This document shows positions 33,938 through 44,235 of a DNA stretch of 64,000 bases, one piece after another. The DNA is taken from contig RPFO01000436.1 in the NCBI GenBank assembly GCA_009746045.1, forward strand, positions 1,727,351-1,791,350, written 5' to 3'. The stretch comes from Mesostigma viride. Taxonomy: Eukaryota > Streptophyta > Mesostigmatophyceae > Mesostigmatales > Mesostigmataceae. The translations under genes were made by a program, and so were the position numbers. The notes beneath the pieces are model-generated. The model was given only the letters and a program-made list of their open reading frames with translations, was not told the origin of the DNA and did not search any database. Position 1 is the stretch's first letter. Each line of letters starts with the position of its first letter.

Positions 33938-36900
33938 TCACGGCTGAGTGGCTGCCTTCTGCACGCACACGTTGAGCTCGGCGACCATGTTGGAGATGTC
34001 GGCCAGCATCGGCTTGTAGTTTGTCTCGCGGCTCTTGCTCTCGATGTACTCCGCCATGCTGAAGATGTTGGTCTCCATCGACCGCATCTTCTCCTCCAGC
34101 TTCTCCAGCGCGCCGTGCAGCTCACTCTCGGACAGCTGCGCCTTGCGTGCCGCGTACACGTCTGCCTTGTCCTGCACGCCCACCTTCATGGACGCCGACC
34201 GCTTTTCCAGCGCGGCCGCGTCCTTCTCGAGCTTCTTGTACGCGGCGGCCGCCTGCTCCTTGAGCGCGCCGACCTCGGAGTAGGTCGCGATCTCCTTCTG
34301 CATCACCTCGATGCGCTCGACGAGGCCCTTGAGCTCGAGCGAGATCTTGTCCTCCAGGGAGGAGATCTTGTCCAGCTCGCCGCGACGCGCCTCCATCTCG
34401 CCCTGCAGGGTGTTTGTGTGTGTTGGTGTGTGTTGGTGGGGGGGGGATGCGCCGCGCACCACAGACACCAAACATGCGCAGGAAACAAGCGCGCTGTCCA
34501 TTTAAAGTGCTTGGGTCTTAACATATTGTACTTAATACAAGCACGTGCCCCTGTCGAGGTTGGATAGATGCCACCAACGAGATTGTGTGACATGAGCACA
34601 ACGGCGGAGGCACCCAGGGAAGCCATGTGCGGCAACACAGGCCATGTGCGGCAACACAGGCACAACCAGCGCATGTTCTCAAGGCAAAGGCCATAAGAAG
34701 GCCAAAAGAAGGCCATAAGAAGACGGTCACCGTGGAGGTAAAACAAGCCCACCAGCCCACAAAACTTACACTCAAACAGTTGCCTTACTACTTTCAGGGG
34801 GACCTGGGTACTGATGGGGGGCTCACAAACTTCTTGGGCACCCAGGAACCCCATGACCCAGCCTTAGGTATGCAGACAAGCACGAACCGCCCAGGGAAAG
34901 AACCATGCCCTTCCATACTAGGTACCCGAACATCGCAGGGATGGAAAGAGAATGCTCCCGACACAAGGCGTACATGGCCATGGCGGCGGCTGGCCAAGGG
35001 CGCATGGCACGCGGGCTTAAGAGCATGCACAAGGGCCAAACAGGGCAAGCTTGCAAAACACGGATACAAGGCAACTCCCCTCCTTGGCCGCCACGCGCTC
35101 GGTTTCTGATGGCCAGAGCGCACCTGCTACCACGCGTCACGCCCACATGCCACGTCCCCTGCTTTCACACATTTCCATTCCCGCGAGCAAAACCGTGTGC
35201 ACGCAGACACTCAAACAATTCCTGTTTCCTGGCAACCGCCCCATGCCTCTTGAAACCATGCCCTCGCCGTCGCAGGGCGAGCACGGTCCACCCAGCTGGT
35301 CACATCCCGCCACCACAAGAGAGAGGCGCAGCATCTCTCCCCCTCCCCCTCCCCCATATGCGTGTGCATGCCTGTGACGGATGCTCCCCCTCCCCCATAT
35401 GCGTGTGCATGCCTGTGACGGATGCTCCGCTCCCACATCGGGTGGGCTACCTCAACTGCAACTGCCAAGGATACGGTCGCATGACTGCCACAGGTGAAGA
35501 CACCGTTTGACTGGGTGCACCACCGCCCGCACGTCCACACACGCTGACCCTCATCCTTGCCCGTGCAAGTGTCAGCATAACACATACACACTCCCTTCCA
35601 GCTCTTATTGTTGTTTCGTCCCCTTGTCTGCTTTACGGCCCTGTACCTTGCTCCCTCCACTGCATTACCTTCCTCTCAAACTTCTTTATTGTCCCTCTCT
35701 TCTTTACTGTTCACTCTTGCCCTCTCGATGCTCCCGTTGGGATCCCCTTGTCCGGCCCAACTCTTCCCTCCTTCGCTATCCAGTCCAGCCCTCTCTCCCT
35801 CACTCTACTTACTGCCCAATCCCCCCCCCCCCCGCCTCTCTCTGATTCCCCCCCCCCCCCCCTTTTTTTCTGCGCCCCTCCCCCCCCTCCCCCCCGCCTG
35901 ATTCCTCCCCCGGCTGCATCCTTCCCCCGGCCTCCATGCGCATCCACCCACCTGCAGCCGGCTCTGCGTGGTGGCCGCGTTCTCCATCTGCATCGTCTTG
36001 TACTGCAGCTCGTCACGCATCTCTTTGAACCGCTTCTTGCTGGGCATGTTGGCCTCCATCGCCTGCAGCTTGGCCACCTTGTCCAGCAGCGCCACGATCG
36101 ACTTCTGCGTCGCCTCCATGTCCGCCACCTGCTGCACGCGCGCGCCGTCAAACCCATCGATGAACGCCTGCAGCTCTGCGTCCTTGGCCTGCAGCTCCTG
36201 GTACTTGTCCGTCTGCCCGCCCAGCGCACCCTGGTTCTCTCGGATGTCCGCGTTCACCGCGTCCAGCTTGGCCTGGTACCGACTCACGGCCTCCTGCGTC
36301 TCCTTAATCTGGTCCTCGGCGCGCGCGATGTCCGCATTGTCGCGCCGCATCTTCATGATCATCTGCTCGCGGTGCTCCTCGGGGCTCATCTTCAGCTTCA
36401 CCTCCTCTGCCTCCAGCTCCACTTTACGGTTGCGCGACGCCTTGATCTGCTCGTGGATCGCCAGCGCGCGCTGCTTGATCGGGTTGCTCGCAAAGTCCTC
36501 CTCCATCTTGTTCAGCGCGCGTGTCAGCTCGTTCAGGATGCCCTCCTGGCGCACCAGCTCGGCGGCGTACCGCTTGTTCTCTGCCGACAGCTCCTGGTAC
36601 TGCTGCCGCTTGTCCGGGGCGAGGTCGTTCAGGCGCGACTCCATCTCGCGCTGGTGCGCCGCCGTCTGCTGCTCCACCTCCTTGGTCTGCGCCTCCTTTT
36701 GCGCACGCTCGGTGAAGATGGAGTCGATCACTTTACGCTCGCGGTCGTTGGCGTCCTTGAGCCGCTTGAAGTCGGCCAGGATGTCGTCGGGCGACGCGTC
36801 CACACCGAGCTTGTCCAGCACGATATTGTGGTCCGCCAGCTCGCCGCGCAGCGTCTTGACTTCCTTGCTCAGCGCCTCGTTCTTGCGGTCCAGCTGCGCC

Positions 36901-37334
36901 GACTGGGCACTGTTCTTCTGGTAGTCGTTCAGCTCCGTCTCCAGGCGCTCCAGCTCCGACGTCAGGTCCTGCTTCTTGGCGCGCAGCTCGTTCAGGAAAT
37001 AGGATTTGTCTTGGACTTGCCGCCCCGGGCCCTGCTGGCCGGAGCGGATGCCCGCCATGCCCTGCTGCGTGACGGGCCGGGCTGCCACCTCAAGGTTGTT
37101 TAGCCCCGTGCCCGGCCGCCGGTTCGCGCTCGGTGGTCGCATCCCTCGACCAGCAGCGGTTCCAGGGGGAGCTCCGAAGGCGGTGCCGGGCGGAGCACCC
37201 CCCCCAATGCCCATGGCGGCAGCCCGTGATGGCGTCATCGGTCTAGGCGGTGCCTGAATGCTGCCAGCAAGACCTCCAGGAACAGCCATTCCGCCGCCCA
37301 TGGCGGCCCTCGAGCTCGAAGGAGGCCTTTCCAT
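33938..37334 (-). CDS. IFT74: intraflagellar transport protein 74 (two exons, complement join 33938-34402, 35952-37334)
   Basis: Predicted 615 residues, close to the 600-640 of known IFT74/72 proteins. IFT74 pairs with IFT81 in the IFT-B core of the intraflagellar transport train and, with it, binds tubulin; its N terminus is basic. Residues 1-80 are a basic Gly/Pro/Arg-rich, disordered tail. The family signature RPVTQQGMAGIRSG follows, then DKSYFLNELRAKKQDL and continuous coiled coil to the end (ELADHNIVLDKLG, NDRERKVIDSIFTERAQKE). The last exon carries the conserved end MRSMETNIFSMAEYIESKSR, ETNYKPMLADI. Both splice sites are GT-AG, phase 0 (SRLQ|GEME). The start is the first ATG of the frame. 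This shows the organism builds cilia. Confidence 0.95.
34403..35951 (-). other. intron of IFT74
   Basis: A 1,549-base GT-AG intron. It has C-rich runs near 35818-35905, a two-copy repeat of about 41 bases with ATATGCGTGTGCATGCCTGT (35345-35425), and a two-copy 21-base repeat (GCCATGTGCGGCAACACAGG, 34621-34662). No gene within. Confidence 0.85.
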
Positions 37335-37580
37335 TGCTAATTAGCCACAAAACCTGCAATTCAAACTAGCTCAAGTGTGAAAGACACTTAGTCGCTGTCT
37401 GCAAAGGCTTTCCAAGCGCGGCCAATTCGTTGCGTTAAGCGTTCTCTTGTCCCTGCCTCCGCGCTATATGACAATCACATTGCGCGCTTTTCTCCATCTT
37501 TATTGTCATGAAATTTTCTTCATAAAAATGGCAGAAAAACTTCACAAGGGTTTCCTTCGCCCCACCTGACCCATCCGGCA
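37335..37580. promoter_or_regulatory. putative promoter region of IFT74
   Basis: 246 bases between the IFT74 start codon and a small plus-strand frame. No TATA box could be assigned. It is inferred to be the promoter from position only. Confidence 0.35.
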
Positions 37581-38173
37581 ATGCTAAAAGATCACCTTGG
37601 AGTGGCTATGGCCTTCATTAAATATAGCCTGATGCCTGATGATGTATTTAGCATTAAGCATTTTGACGGGGGACGGGCTTCGGGCAGTCGTGCTTCATGC
37701 CATGCCATACACGGGCGTCCGTACACTTTCTTTCGTACAGTAAAGATCAAAAGGGCATCCACATGGTTAAGAACTCGCAGCAACTTATTGCAACAGTTTA
37801 TCTACCGTATAACTAAAGGGCGAAAAAATTTCTTGATACTAAACTCTGAAGATGAGTGCGAGATTAAAGCTCTTTTGAATGGACACAACTTGTACACTTT
37901 GACACCAGAAAATCTGGAGGCCCCGTTTGGCGCATGACAGCATGGACAGCTGCCGAGTGCCGACTAATAACGCTCGTCGCTTTCAGAAAAATGCGTGGGC
38001 ACTGTTTTCGTTTCAACTGTTTTCGTGATGGTGAAGAGATTCATGGTTCCAAATATTTCGCCAAGAACGCCGAGTTAGAGCATGTCACTCACTGGATCTT
38101 CGGTACTTTAGGTGTGGCTTACCGGATGGTACATATTACGGCGTTGGTTATTGTGCGAGAGAGCGTGGGTTAG
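37581..38173 (+). CDS. two small overlapping frames, uncharacterised (doubtful)
   Basis: Frames of 118 residues (37581-37937) and 79 residues (37934-38173) overlap by ATGA. The first is mixed alpha/beta in composition (KDHLGVAMAFIKYSL, LILNSEDECEIKALLNG). Neither matches a family I know. They are less GC-rich than the neighbouring genes. They lie divergently from IFT74 at 246 bases, so they could be an exon of a divergently transcribed gene or chance frames. Confidence 0.2.
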
Positions 38174-38247
38174 GGGTAGTAGACGCCTGCGTCATGGCGG
38201 TGGTCCCAATACCGGGGTAACTGGGCGCGCGGGATTTTCCGCGGCGT

Positions 38248-38979
38248 TTGCTTTTCATGATGTCCGGAGACGCGCTGGCATCCTCTAGTTATGCCTGCCG
38301 CGCTTGTTTTGCATTCCCTACAACTGCTGCTTGTCCGCGGCACGAGACTTGTGAACGTCCTCGCCACATATCACGTGTTTTAGCACGTAGCATACGAGCA
38401 GATGGTGGCATCGTGGAACTTGCTATCGGTAGACAAGCAAAGCATGCTAATCCATGCGTACCACGCTCGTGGAAAGCGTGTGATCTCGCTTGTGGCGGGC
38501 TACACCGCGTCCGCGCGTCGCCAGATTTCGGCGCTCGCCTGCGTGAAGATCCCGACGATTGCCCGGTGCCCGAGCTGCGAATGCCGCTGGCAGTTGCCAG
38601 CGTCGGCTTCCCATTTTTCGGTGCCCGAAGATGGAGAAAAAGCAGGGGCGCTGACACCGGGAGGTGGAAGTTTGGGGGCATCTGGAGGTGGTCGCCTGCG
38701 TTCTGGTGTCACCCACCGCTGGGCCCGAACGTGGGCGACATTAGAATGGATGACGCCACACGAGGGGACGGGCCGGGGGAGGGCAACGGTTCGCAGAGAG
38801 GGGACCCTGTCTGCGCAGGCAATGTGTCAGTGGCGGGGGAAGAAGTGGACGGGAGCGGCGCGGGGCAGGCCAAGGGGGAGGCGGGCCCTGGAGAGGCATC
38901 GGGTGCAGGGGATGCGACCTCAAGTCCTCCAGAAGGCGAGGGGGTTAGTCACCTGAATTGCTCGCGTTTTCGTGTGTAA
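38248..38979 (+). CDS. uncharacterised frame of 243 residues (doubtful)
   Basis: Open from 38248 to 38979. The N-terminal half is Cys/Arg-rich (CRACFAFPTTAACPRHETC) and the C-terminal third is Gly/Ala/Asp low complexity. A competing frame of 184 residues (38402-38956) overlaps it. No domain recognised. A true gene would need transcript support. Confidence 0.2.
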   Translation: MLFMMSGDALASSSYACRACFAFPTTAACPRHETCERPRHISRVLARSIRADGGIVELAIGRQAKHANPCVPRSWKACDLACGGLHRVRASPDFGARLREDPDDCPVPELRMPLAVASVGFPFFGARRWRKSRGADTGRWKFGGIWRWSPAFWCHPPLGPNVGDIRMDDATRGDGPGEGNGSQRGDPVCAGNVSVAGEEVDGSGAGQAKGEAGPGEASGAGDATSSPPEGEGVSHLNCSRFRV

Positions 38980-40252
38980 ATGACTCATTTTTTCTCTCTT
39001 GCTTATCGGCCCCTTCGTTGCGTGGGTGGGATCCACGGTGATAGCGTGAGGCGCACGTGACAGTGGATAGCGTGAGGCGGGCAGGGGGAAAGGGGGGGGG
39101 GTTGAATTAGACAACCAGCGCAGGCCAGAAATGGGGAGAATCCGGACCATGGTAGCTGAAGCATGCCGCTATCTTATCGTGTTGGTCGAGTCGTTCAGGA
39201 TGACGGAAATGGACGGAGGTGGAAATGCATAGCCTTATGTATTATAATTATTGATTGCTAATGCTCAGAGCAAGACCTGGACGGCTTAGCCAAAAATAAG
39301 CTTGCGTTGTCAGTGCGTTTGTTTCTAGCGGCCAGGAGTGTCCCGTCGTTAGCACAACAGTGATTCCTCTTCCGCCTTTTGTATGAGGAATCATCCTCAA
39401 TAAAAGTAAGTACCCTCCATTAAACATGAGGAATCACCTTCGGTAGAGCAACCATCAATAATAGGTCATGTCAGTCTCTACGTTAGCCATGCCATTGGTT
39501 CAAACCTCCAAGAAAGATACGTTTATTTGAGGGCATGTTTTGTTTGCATGGTTAGAGTTGTAGTGATAGCGTCGGCGCAACTTTTTGATCTCCCCTGTGC
39601 CTGTTGCGATTGTCAAGGTTCCGCCCCTCTTGAAACCGCATGGGCATGGTGCGTCGTAGAGCTAATGTCGGGGACAGGTGGTCCTGCTGGTTGCTCAGGT
39701 TTGGTCGCATGCGGCAGTAGATAGAAATGCCTCCATTCTTGTGTGGTCGTAGGCAAACACACCGCACGCCTCACGCGTCCACGTGGGCACCTATTCCATG
39801 CGGTGGCGAGTGTGTGCTGGCGTTCCTCACGCAAGCTGAGCCCTCCAAGACTATAGGGTGGTCATATGGACATGATTGTACGAATATGTGCACCTGTATG
39901 ATATCATGTGTCGATTTTGGGAAATAGCTTTTGTTGCTCTCCTCTTTCTCTCAAGCCCAGCAGGGTGGGCGCGGCCAGCTCCCCGTGTACACCCTGCGCA
40001 GCGTGTGGGTGCCATTGGCCAGCACAGGAATGTTGGCGTTGCTATACCAGCACCATGCCGTTTGCGTTGGTGCTGTGGATACACACGCGCACAACGAGTG
40101 GCAGTTACCGAGTGGCGCTGCTATCTGTTATGTGACTCAGGTCGCATGCCACCATGGCCTTGGCGCCGCATCATCAGGACAGCGCTGCACGTGCGCACAT
40201 GGACAGTTTGTGGATGCACCCAGCACTTGTCAGGTGGAAGCACACGAGCTAG
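38980..40252. other. intergenic
   Basis: No gene recognised. It contains a repeat at 39110-39235 described separately. Confidence 0.4.
39110..39235 (+). repeat. dispersed repeat shared with 63640-63755
   Basis: Starts CAACCAGCGCAGGCCAGAAA and contains GAGAATCCGGACCATGGTAG. The reverse complement at 63640-63755 matches at roughly 85% by eye over about 120 bases. A shorter piece occurs near 18420. Confidence 0.7.
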
Positions 40253-40756
40253 CAGGGTTTTCACACTAGGGTTTTTCTCGGTCGAATTTCCGTTTTGGCC
40301 GGAAAAAATTCTACGTTTCGTTTTCGCACTAAGTTTTTCGGGTCCAGAACAGAAAAACGGGTCATTTCCGCAGTTCCACCGTAATACCCGCGAATTGGGC
40401 CGAATCAGGTGGAAGACCCTTTTGGGGGTCCTCCACCCAATACCACTGGAATTCCACTCCCATTGTGGCCGGGGGGGCGCCGCGCCACAAATTCATACTT
40501 GTCCGACCCAATAGGATGCGTCCACCTGGACGGTCGAAATTCCCTTCGCATGCCCAATTCTGAACATGTCTGACCAGCCCACGGAAACAGCTGGCAAAAG
40601 CTTGCCATTTTTTTGCAGCCCGTACAGCGTGCCATTTTTTTGCAGCCCGGCGCGTGCACGGCCCTGTTCCGGCGCGTACCACTTTTGGCCGAAAGTCCAC
40701 CGAATTTCGCCGGAGCGTCCAAACAATTAGCTAAAAACTCTAGTGTGAAAACCCTG
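40253..40756. mobile_element. MITE-like element with imperfect terminal inverted repeats
   Basis: The left end CAGGGTTTTCACACTAGGGT and the right end ACTCTAGTGTGAAAACCCTG are inverted matches over about 24 bases. The 504-base interior is non-coding and contains GCCATTTTTTTGCAGCCCG twice. The CAGGG...CCCTG ends resemble hAT-type termini, but no convincing 8-bp target duplication was found. Confidence 0.68.
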
Positions 40757-40764
40757 TAAGAATA

Positions 40765-40840
40765 CCCTGTCTTGCTGTATTCTTTTAGCAGCCGTTGTTC
40801 TGCCCTGTCTTGCTGTATTCTTTTAGCAGCCGTTGTTCTG
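40765..40840 (+). repeat. 38-base tandem duplication
   Basis: Two identical head-to-tail copies (40765-40802 and 40803-40840), beginning CCCTGTCTTGCTGTATTC. Confidence 0.88.
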
Positions 40841-42571
40841 AATGAGGGACATTCTATGCCGCTTGCTCTGGGGATGGGTCTTCTGCCCATCAAACCCTGC
40901 CGCATTTCACTCACTATCTTCGCGCGTATCTGAGCCTGCCACATGAACTGTGCGTCGCTTCTCTACCATGGTGTTATTCAGTGCCATGGTTTCGACCTAA
41001 TGTGTCTTACCTTCCTGTGTGTGCGTTGCGTGTCGGTGTTCTGCTGTCCCTACCACCATGGCCATCATCATAACGATCGCCGCCACATCCATGAACACTG
41101 TGATGACGGGCGCCGCAATCATTACCACTACTACTGCCCCGACCGTCTCATCATTGCCGCTGCCATGGTTGCCGCAATCGCCACTGCCCCCGTCATTGCC
41201 CACCACTGCCATGGCATCATCACGGCATCATGGCGGCAACAACATGGCAACATCGCGGCAACGCTTGGTCCCTATACCCCTCACCATTCCCTTGCTGCCA
41301 ACTGCCACCCAACCAGTTTGGTGGGTGGCTGGATCGGTTATTAGACCTGCGGCGCGGGAAGACTATGTGGACGGTACCGTGGCCCGCCTACACCGTGCTG
41401 CAGGTGAGCGCATGCAGTAGCGCTCGTGAGGGTGGAAGGCCGCCTACACCGTGACACAGTGCGTGAGCATCCTAGTGACCAACGGTTTCGTGCACATGTT
41501 TCGTGGAGGAGGGGTGGCATGCCCGGGCAAAATTTCCTGGAACCGCGGTACCAGAGAGGGTTGTCCCACGGGCTGACGGTGGTGGATTTTCGCGGGGCCC
41601 ATGGTTAACCGCGGGGTTTGAGGGTCAAAAACTTGCCGGTGGCGGTTCGTGGGCCCTGGGTGATCAGAACCGTCTTTTACTACATGCCAGTAGAAATCTG
41701 CCACGTGTAATATGTTAGACTAGGGCTGTACGTCACGCCGGGTTGGCTCAGGACGGTGGTAGCCTATGGACCAGTAGAAGTATGCCACGTGGATAATGTT
41801 GTAGGTACTGTACCTGTGCCTGCCACGTGGCTTTTCCTGGCCGCCACGTGCGAAGTCACTTGAACCATCATGCGCATGCCACGTCATCATGTGCATCATG
41901 TGTGCGTCAGGTGTGTGCATCATGTGGGTTTGTTTTGAGGGCTGTTGCCACGTGGCAGAATAATGGAGTACGGAGAGAGAAGAATAGTAGTAGAATGTTC
42001 AGTTTAGTGGGTAGTGGGGATAGTTACCGCAAATAGGAGTCCGAGGGGGTAACCATGGTACCGGCTCTCGGGCTTGCCGGCGGCGGCCGGCGGGTACCAT
42101 GGTCCTGGACGCTACCGTGGTACCAGCAGCGTTGAGTGCCGGTTGCGGTCCACGCGTCATGGTTGGACCGCGGGCCCGGCCTTTTTTGTCCGGCGGTGGT
42201 GGTTTTTGTGACCGCGGACCCTTGGCTGGATGCCACCCCTCCTTTTCGTGGAGAATTTGTGCGGGGGCGGCCCAGGTATACCGTGCTGCAGGTGAGCGCA
42301 TAGAGTAGCGTAGAGTAGCTCGTGAGGCATGCAGGCTTTATAGTGCACGCGGATGGTGGATTCTGTCTGTAGCGGTGGTCTCTGGCCTGGGCATGTCGTA
42401 GTTTGTGCCGCGGCCGCTGCATCTGTTACAGTACGGTCTGCGATGGCCTGCGTGTGCGTCTTTTTCCAGGGGTAAGTGGTCACGGGGAGGGGCTGCGCGC
42501 CGTAGCTACGGAAAGAGCACAGTTTTGAGATCGTGCCCGGACGCTTGTAATGCATCGTAAATGATTGTTAC
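40841..42571. other. intergenic with G-box cluster and a dispersed direct repeat
   Basis: No supported gene. TACACCGTGCTGCAGGTGAG (41390) and TATACCGTGCTGCAGGTGAG (42278), both followed by AGTAGC and CTCGTGAGG, form a direct repeat about 890 bases apart. This may be the remains of a terminally repeated element. Confidence 0.4.
41703..41955. promoter_or_regulatory. cluster of GCCACGT(G) boxes
   Basis: At least six GCCACGT or GCCACGTG motifs in about 250 bases (near 41702, 41784, 41823, 41843, 41879, 41947). CACGTG is the plant G-box core for bZIP/bHLH factors. Whether it works as a regulatory region is unknown; it may be repeat-derived. Confidence 0.3.
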
Positions 42572-42837
42572 CTGGCTGTTTGCGACAATCCCGGACCGAG
42601 TGTGTACTGGGGGGGTGGGGGGTGGAGGGGGTGGAGGGGGCAAGGGTCCGAACCCCCCCACCCCCTGGTACAGGTTGAGGGGTAGGGGCGGGTTGAGACC
42701 CCCGCCCCCCTTCTGTAGTACTAGCAGGGGAAATAGGGGGGGGGGGGGGGCGGGTTCTTATCCCCCCCCCCCCCACCCCTGGTCAGGGGGGGAGGGGGGT
42801 AGTGGACGCTCGCTCCGGGATTGTCGCAAACAGCCAG
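42572..42837. mobile_element. poly-G/poly-C MITE-like element, copy 2
   Basis: The terminal inverted repeat CTGGCTGTTTGCGACAATCC continues to CCGGA (42572-42595) and is matched in inverse at 42814-42837. TTAC at 42568-42571 and 42838-42841 is the target duplication. The interior is almost wholly G runs and C runs. It lies upstream of the CPBP protease gene. Confidence 0.75.
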
Positions 42838-43094
42838 TTACAGCCCCGGTCCATTCGCCATGTCACACACAGAACCCCCCCCGCCCCTCCCCACCAAATA
42901 ACTCTTTGCGAGACAACCCCTAGGATGTTGATTCCCCTTCCAAGTCCAATAACCGCCCCCCCCCCTCCCCCCTGCAGGTGACGTTCCTTTGATTCACTCC
43001 TTCTTGGTGGTCGGCTTCTTTCTTGTCCCTTCACACCTCCATCTGCCCTACCCCTCTCTCTCTCACACACACGCACACACACACACACGCACAG

Positions 43095-44235
43095 GTGATG
43101 TTCCTCTGGTTCTCCGCCTTCTGGATGGTCGGATCCTTCCTCATCCCAGGCATGGCCAACGCGATTGGCTGCAACCGCGCCACGCTCTCCTTCCGCGGCC
43201 TGGCGCTCTACAGCCTAGTCACCGACGTGGCCGAGATGGTGGTGGGGCTGGGCATCCTATACCGCTGCCTCGCGCCCTTCCGGCCCTTCCCCCCCGGGGA
43301 TTGGTTCCCCATCAAGTGGCGCGGCCACTGGTACATCGAGGCCCTCTTTGGGTGCCTGCTCTTCCCGCTCGTCAACCTGCTCTCCCAGGTGGGTGTCCTA
43401 TTCGTTTATAATTGGTTACTATGTAAGTTTTCCCTTATTTCTGTTTCCTCCCACTTTTCAACCTGCTCTCCCAGGTGGGAGGGCTGTCCTATTTGTTTGT
43501 AATGGGTGGCTATGCAAAATTTCCCTATTTATATACCCTCCTGCTTGTCAACCTGCTCTCCCAGGTTGGTGTTCTGATTCATGTCCCCATGTCATGCAAT
43601 CAGTGCACTCACGGGCAAGAGTGACCAGCCATTGCAATTCTCTCTTAACGCTTTTGGACCCACACAGCTGACCCGCCGCCGTCCATGCCCAAGTCCTCTT
43701 TGCCCCCTGTCATCGCAACCCCTCTCGTCTTGCCCCACCACCACACACACATCATGCGCCCTCACTCCCCCTCCCCCCCTTTGCCCCCTCGTCTGTTTGC
43801 CACTGCTGACACCTGCCCCCGCTACCTCCACACCTGCCCCCGCGCGCCCTCGCGCAGATCAATCAGGACCTGGTGCCCATCCACTCAGGGTCCCTGCCGC
43901 TGGGCTTGCCCCTGGACCAATCCCCTGCAGCCATGGACCCGGTCGCCAACGCGGTCTACCTCGTCGTGGTCTCCGTCTTCGCGCCCATCTGGGAGGAGGT
44001 GATCTTCCGTGGCTTCCTGCTGCCATCCCTCACGCGGTACCTGCCCCTATGGGCCTCCATCGGCCTGTCCTCGCTCGCCTTTGCGCTCGCCCACTTCTCC
44101 ATGCAGCGGCTGCTGCCCCTGTCCTTTCTGGGAGTCGTCATGGGCGTCATATTTGTGCGGTCGCGCAACCTGCTGTCCTCCATCCTGCTGCACTCGCTGT
44201 GGAACGGGTTTGTCTTCCTCGAGCTGTTCCGCTAG
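43095..44235 (+). CDS. CPBP-family intramembrane protease, last two exons (join 43095-43388, 43858-44235)
   Basis: 223 visible residues; the 5' exons with start and any plastid transit peptide were not found. Exons are phase 0: the acceptor is CGCACAG at 43094, the donor CCCAG|GTGGGT, the next acceptor GCGCAG|ATC. The protein is strongly hydrophobic (FLWFSAFWMVGSFLIPG, LYSLVTDVAEMVVGLGILY). All CPBP (CAAX protease/bacteriocin-processing) motifs are present in the last exon: WEEVIFRGF (glutamate pair and Arg), FALAHF (His ligand) and LLHSLWNG (second His and Asn). The run LLPSLTRYLPLWASIGLSS, then FVRSRNLLSSILLHSLWNGF, resembles the chloroplast CPBP proteins of plants. It is probably a membrane metalloprotease-like protein of the plastid; the substrate is unknown. 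Confidence 0.88.
43373..43564 (+). repeat. triplicated exon-end/splice-donor repeat
   Basis: CAACCTGCTCTCCCAG, the last 16 bases of the first visible CPBP exon, recurs at 43459-43474 and 43549-43564. Each copy is followed by GT and related sequence (86- and 90-base spacing). Two extra potential splice donors therefore lie in the intron; the spacing puts each in a different frame. Confidence 0.85.

Noticed and set aside
35748-37103. 451- and 318-residue plus-strand frames opposite IFT74
   Set aside because: The minus strand carries the conserved IFT74 protein; the plus frames are Leu/Arg/Ser-rich shadows.
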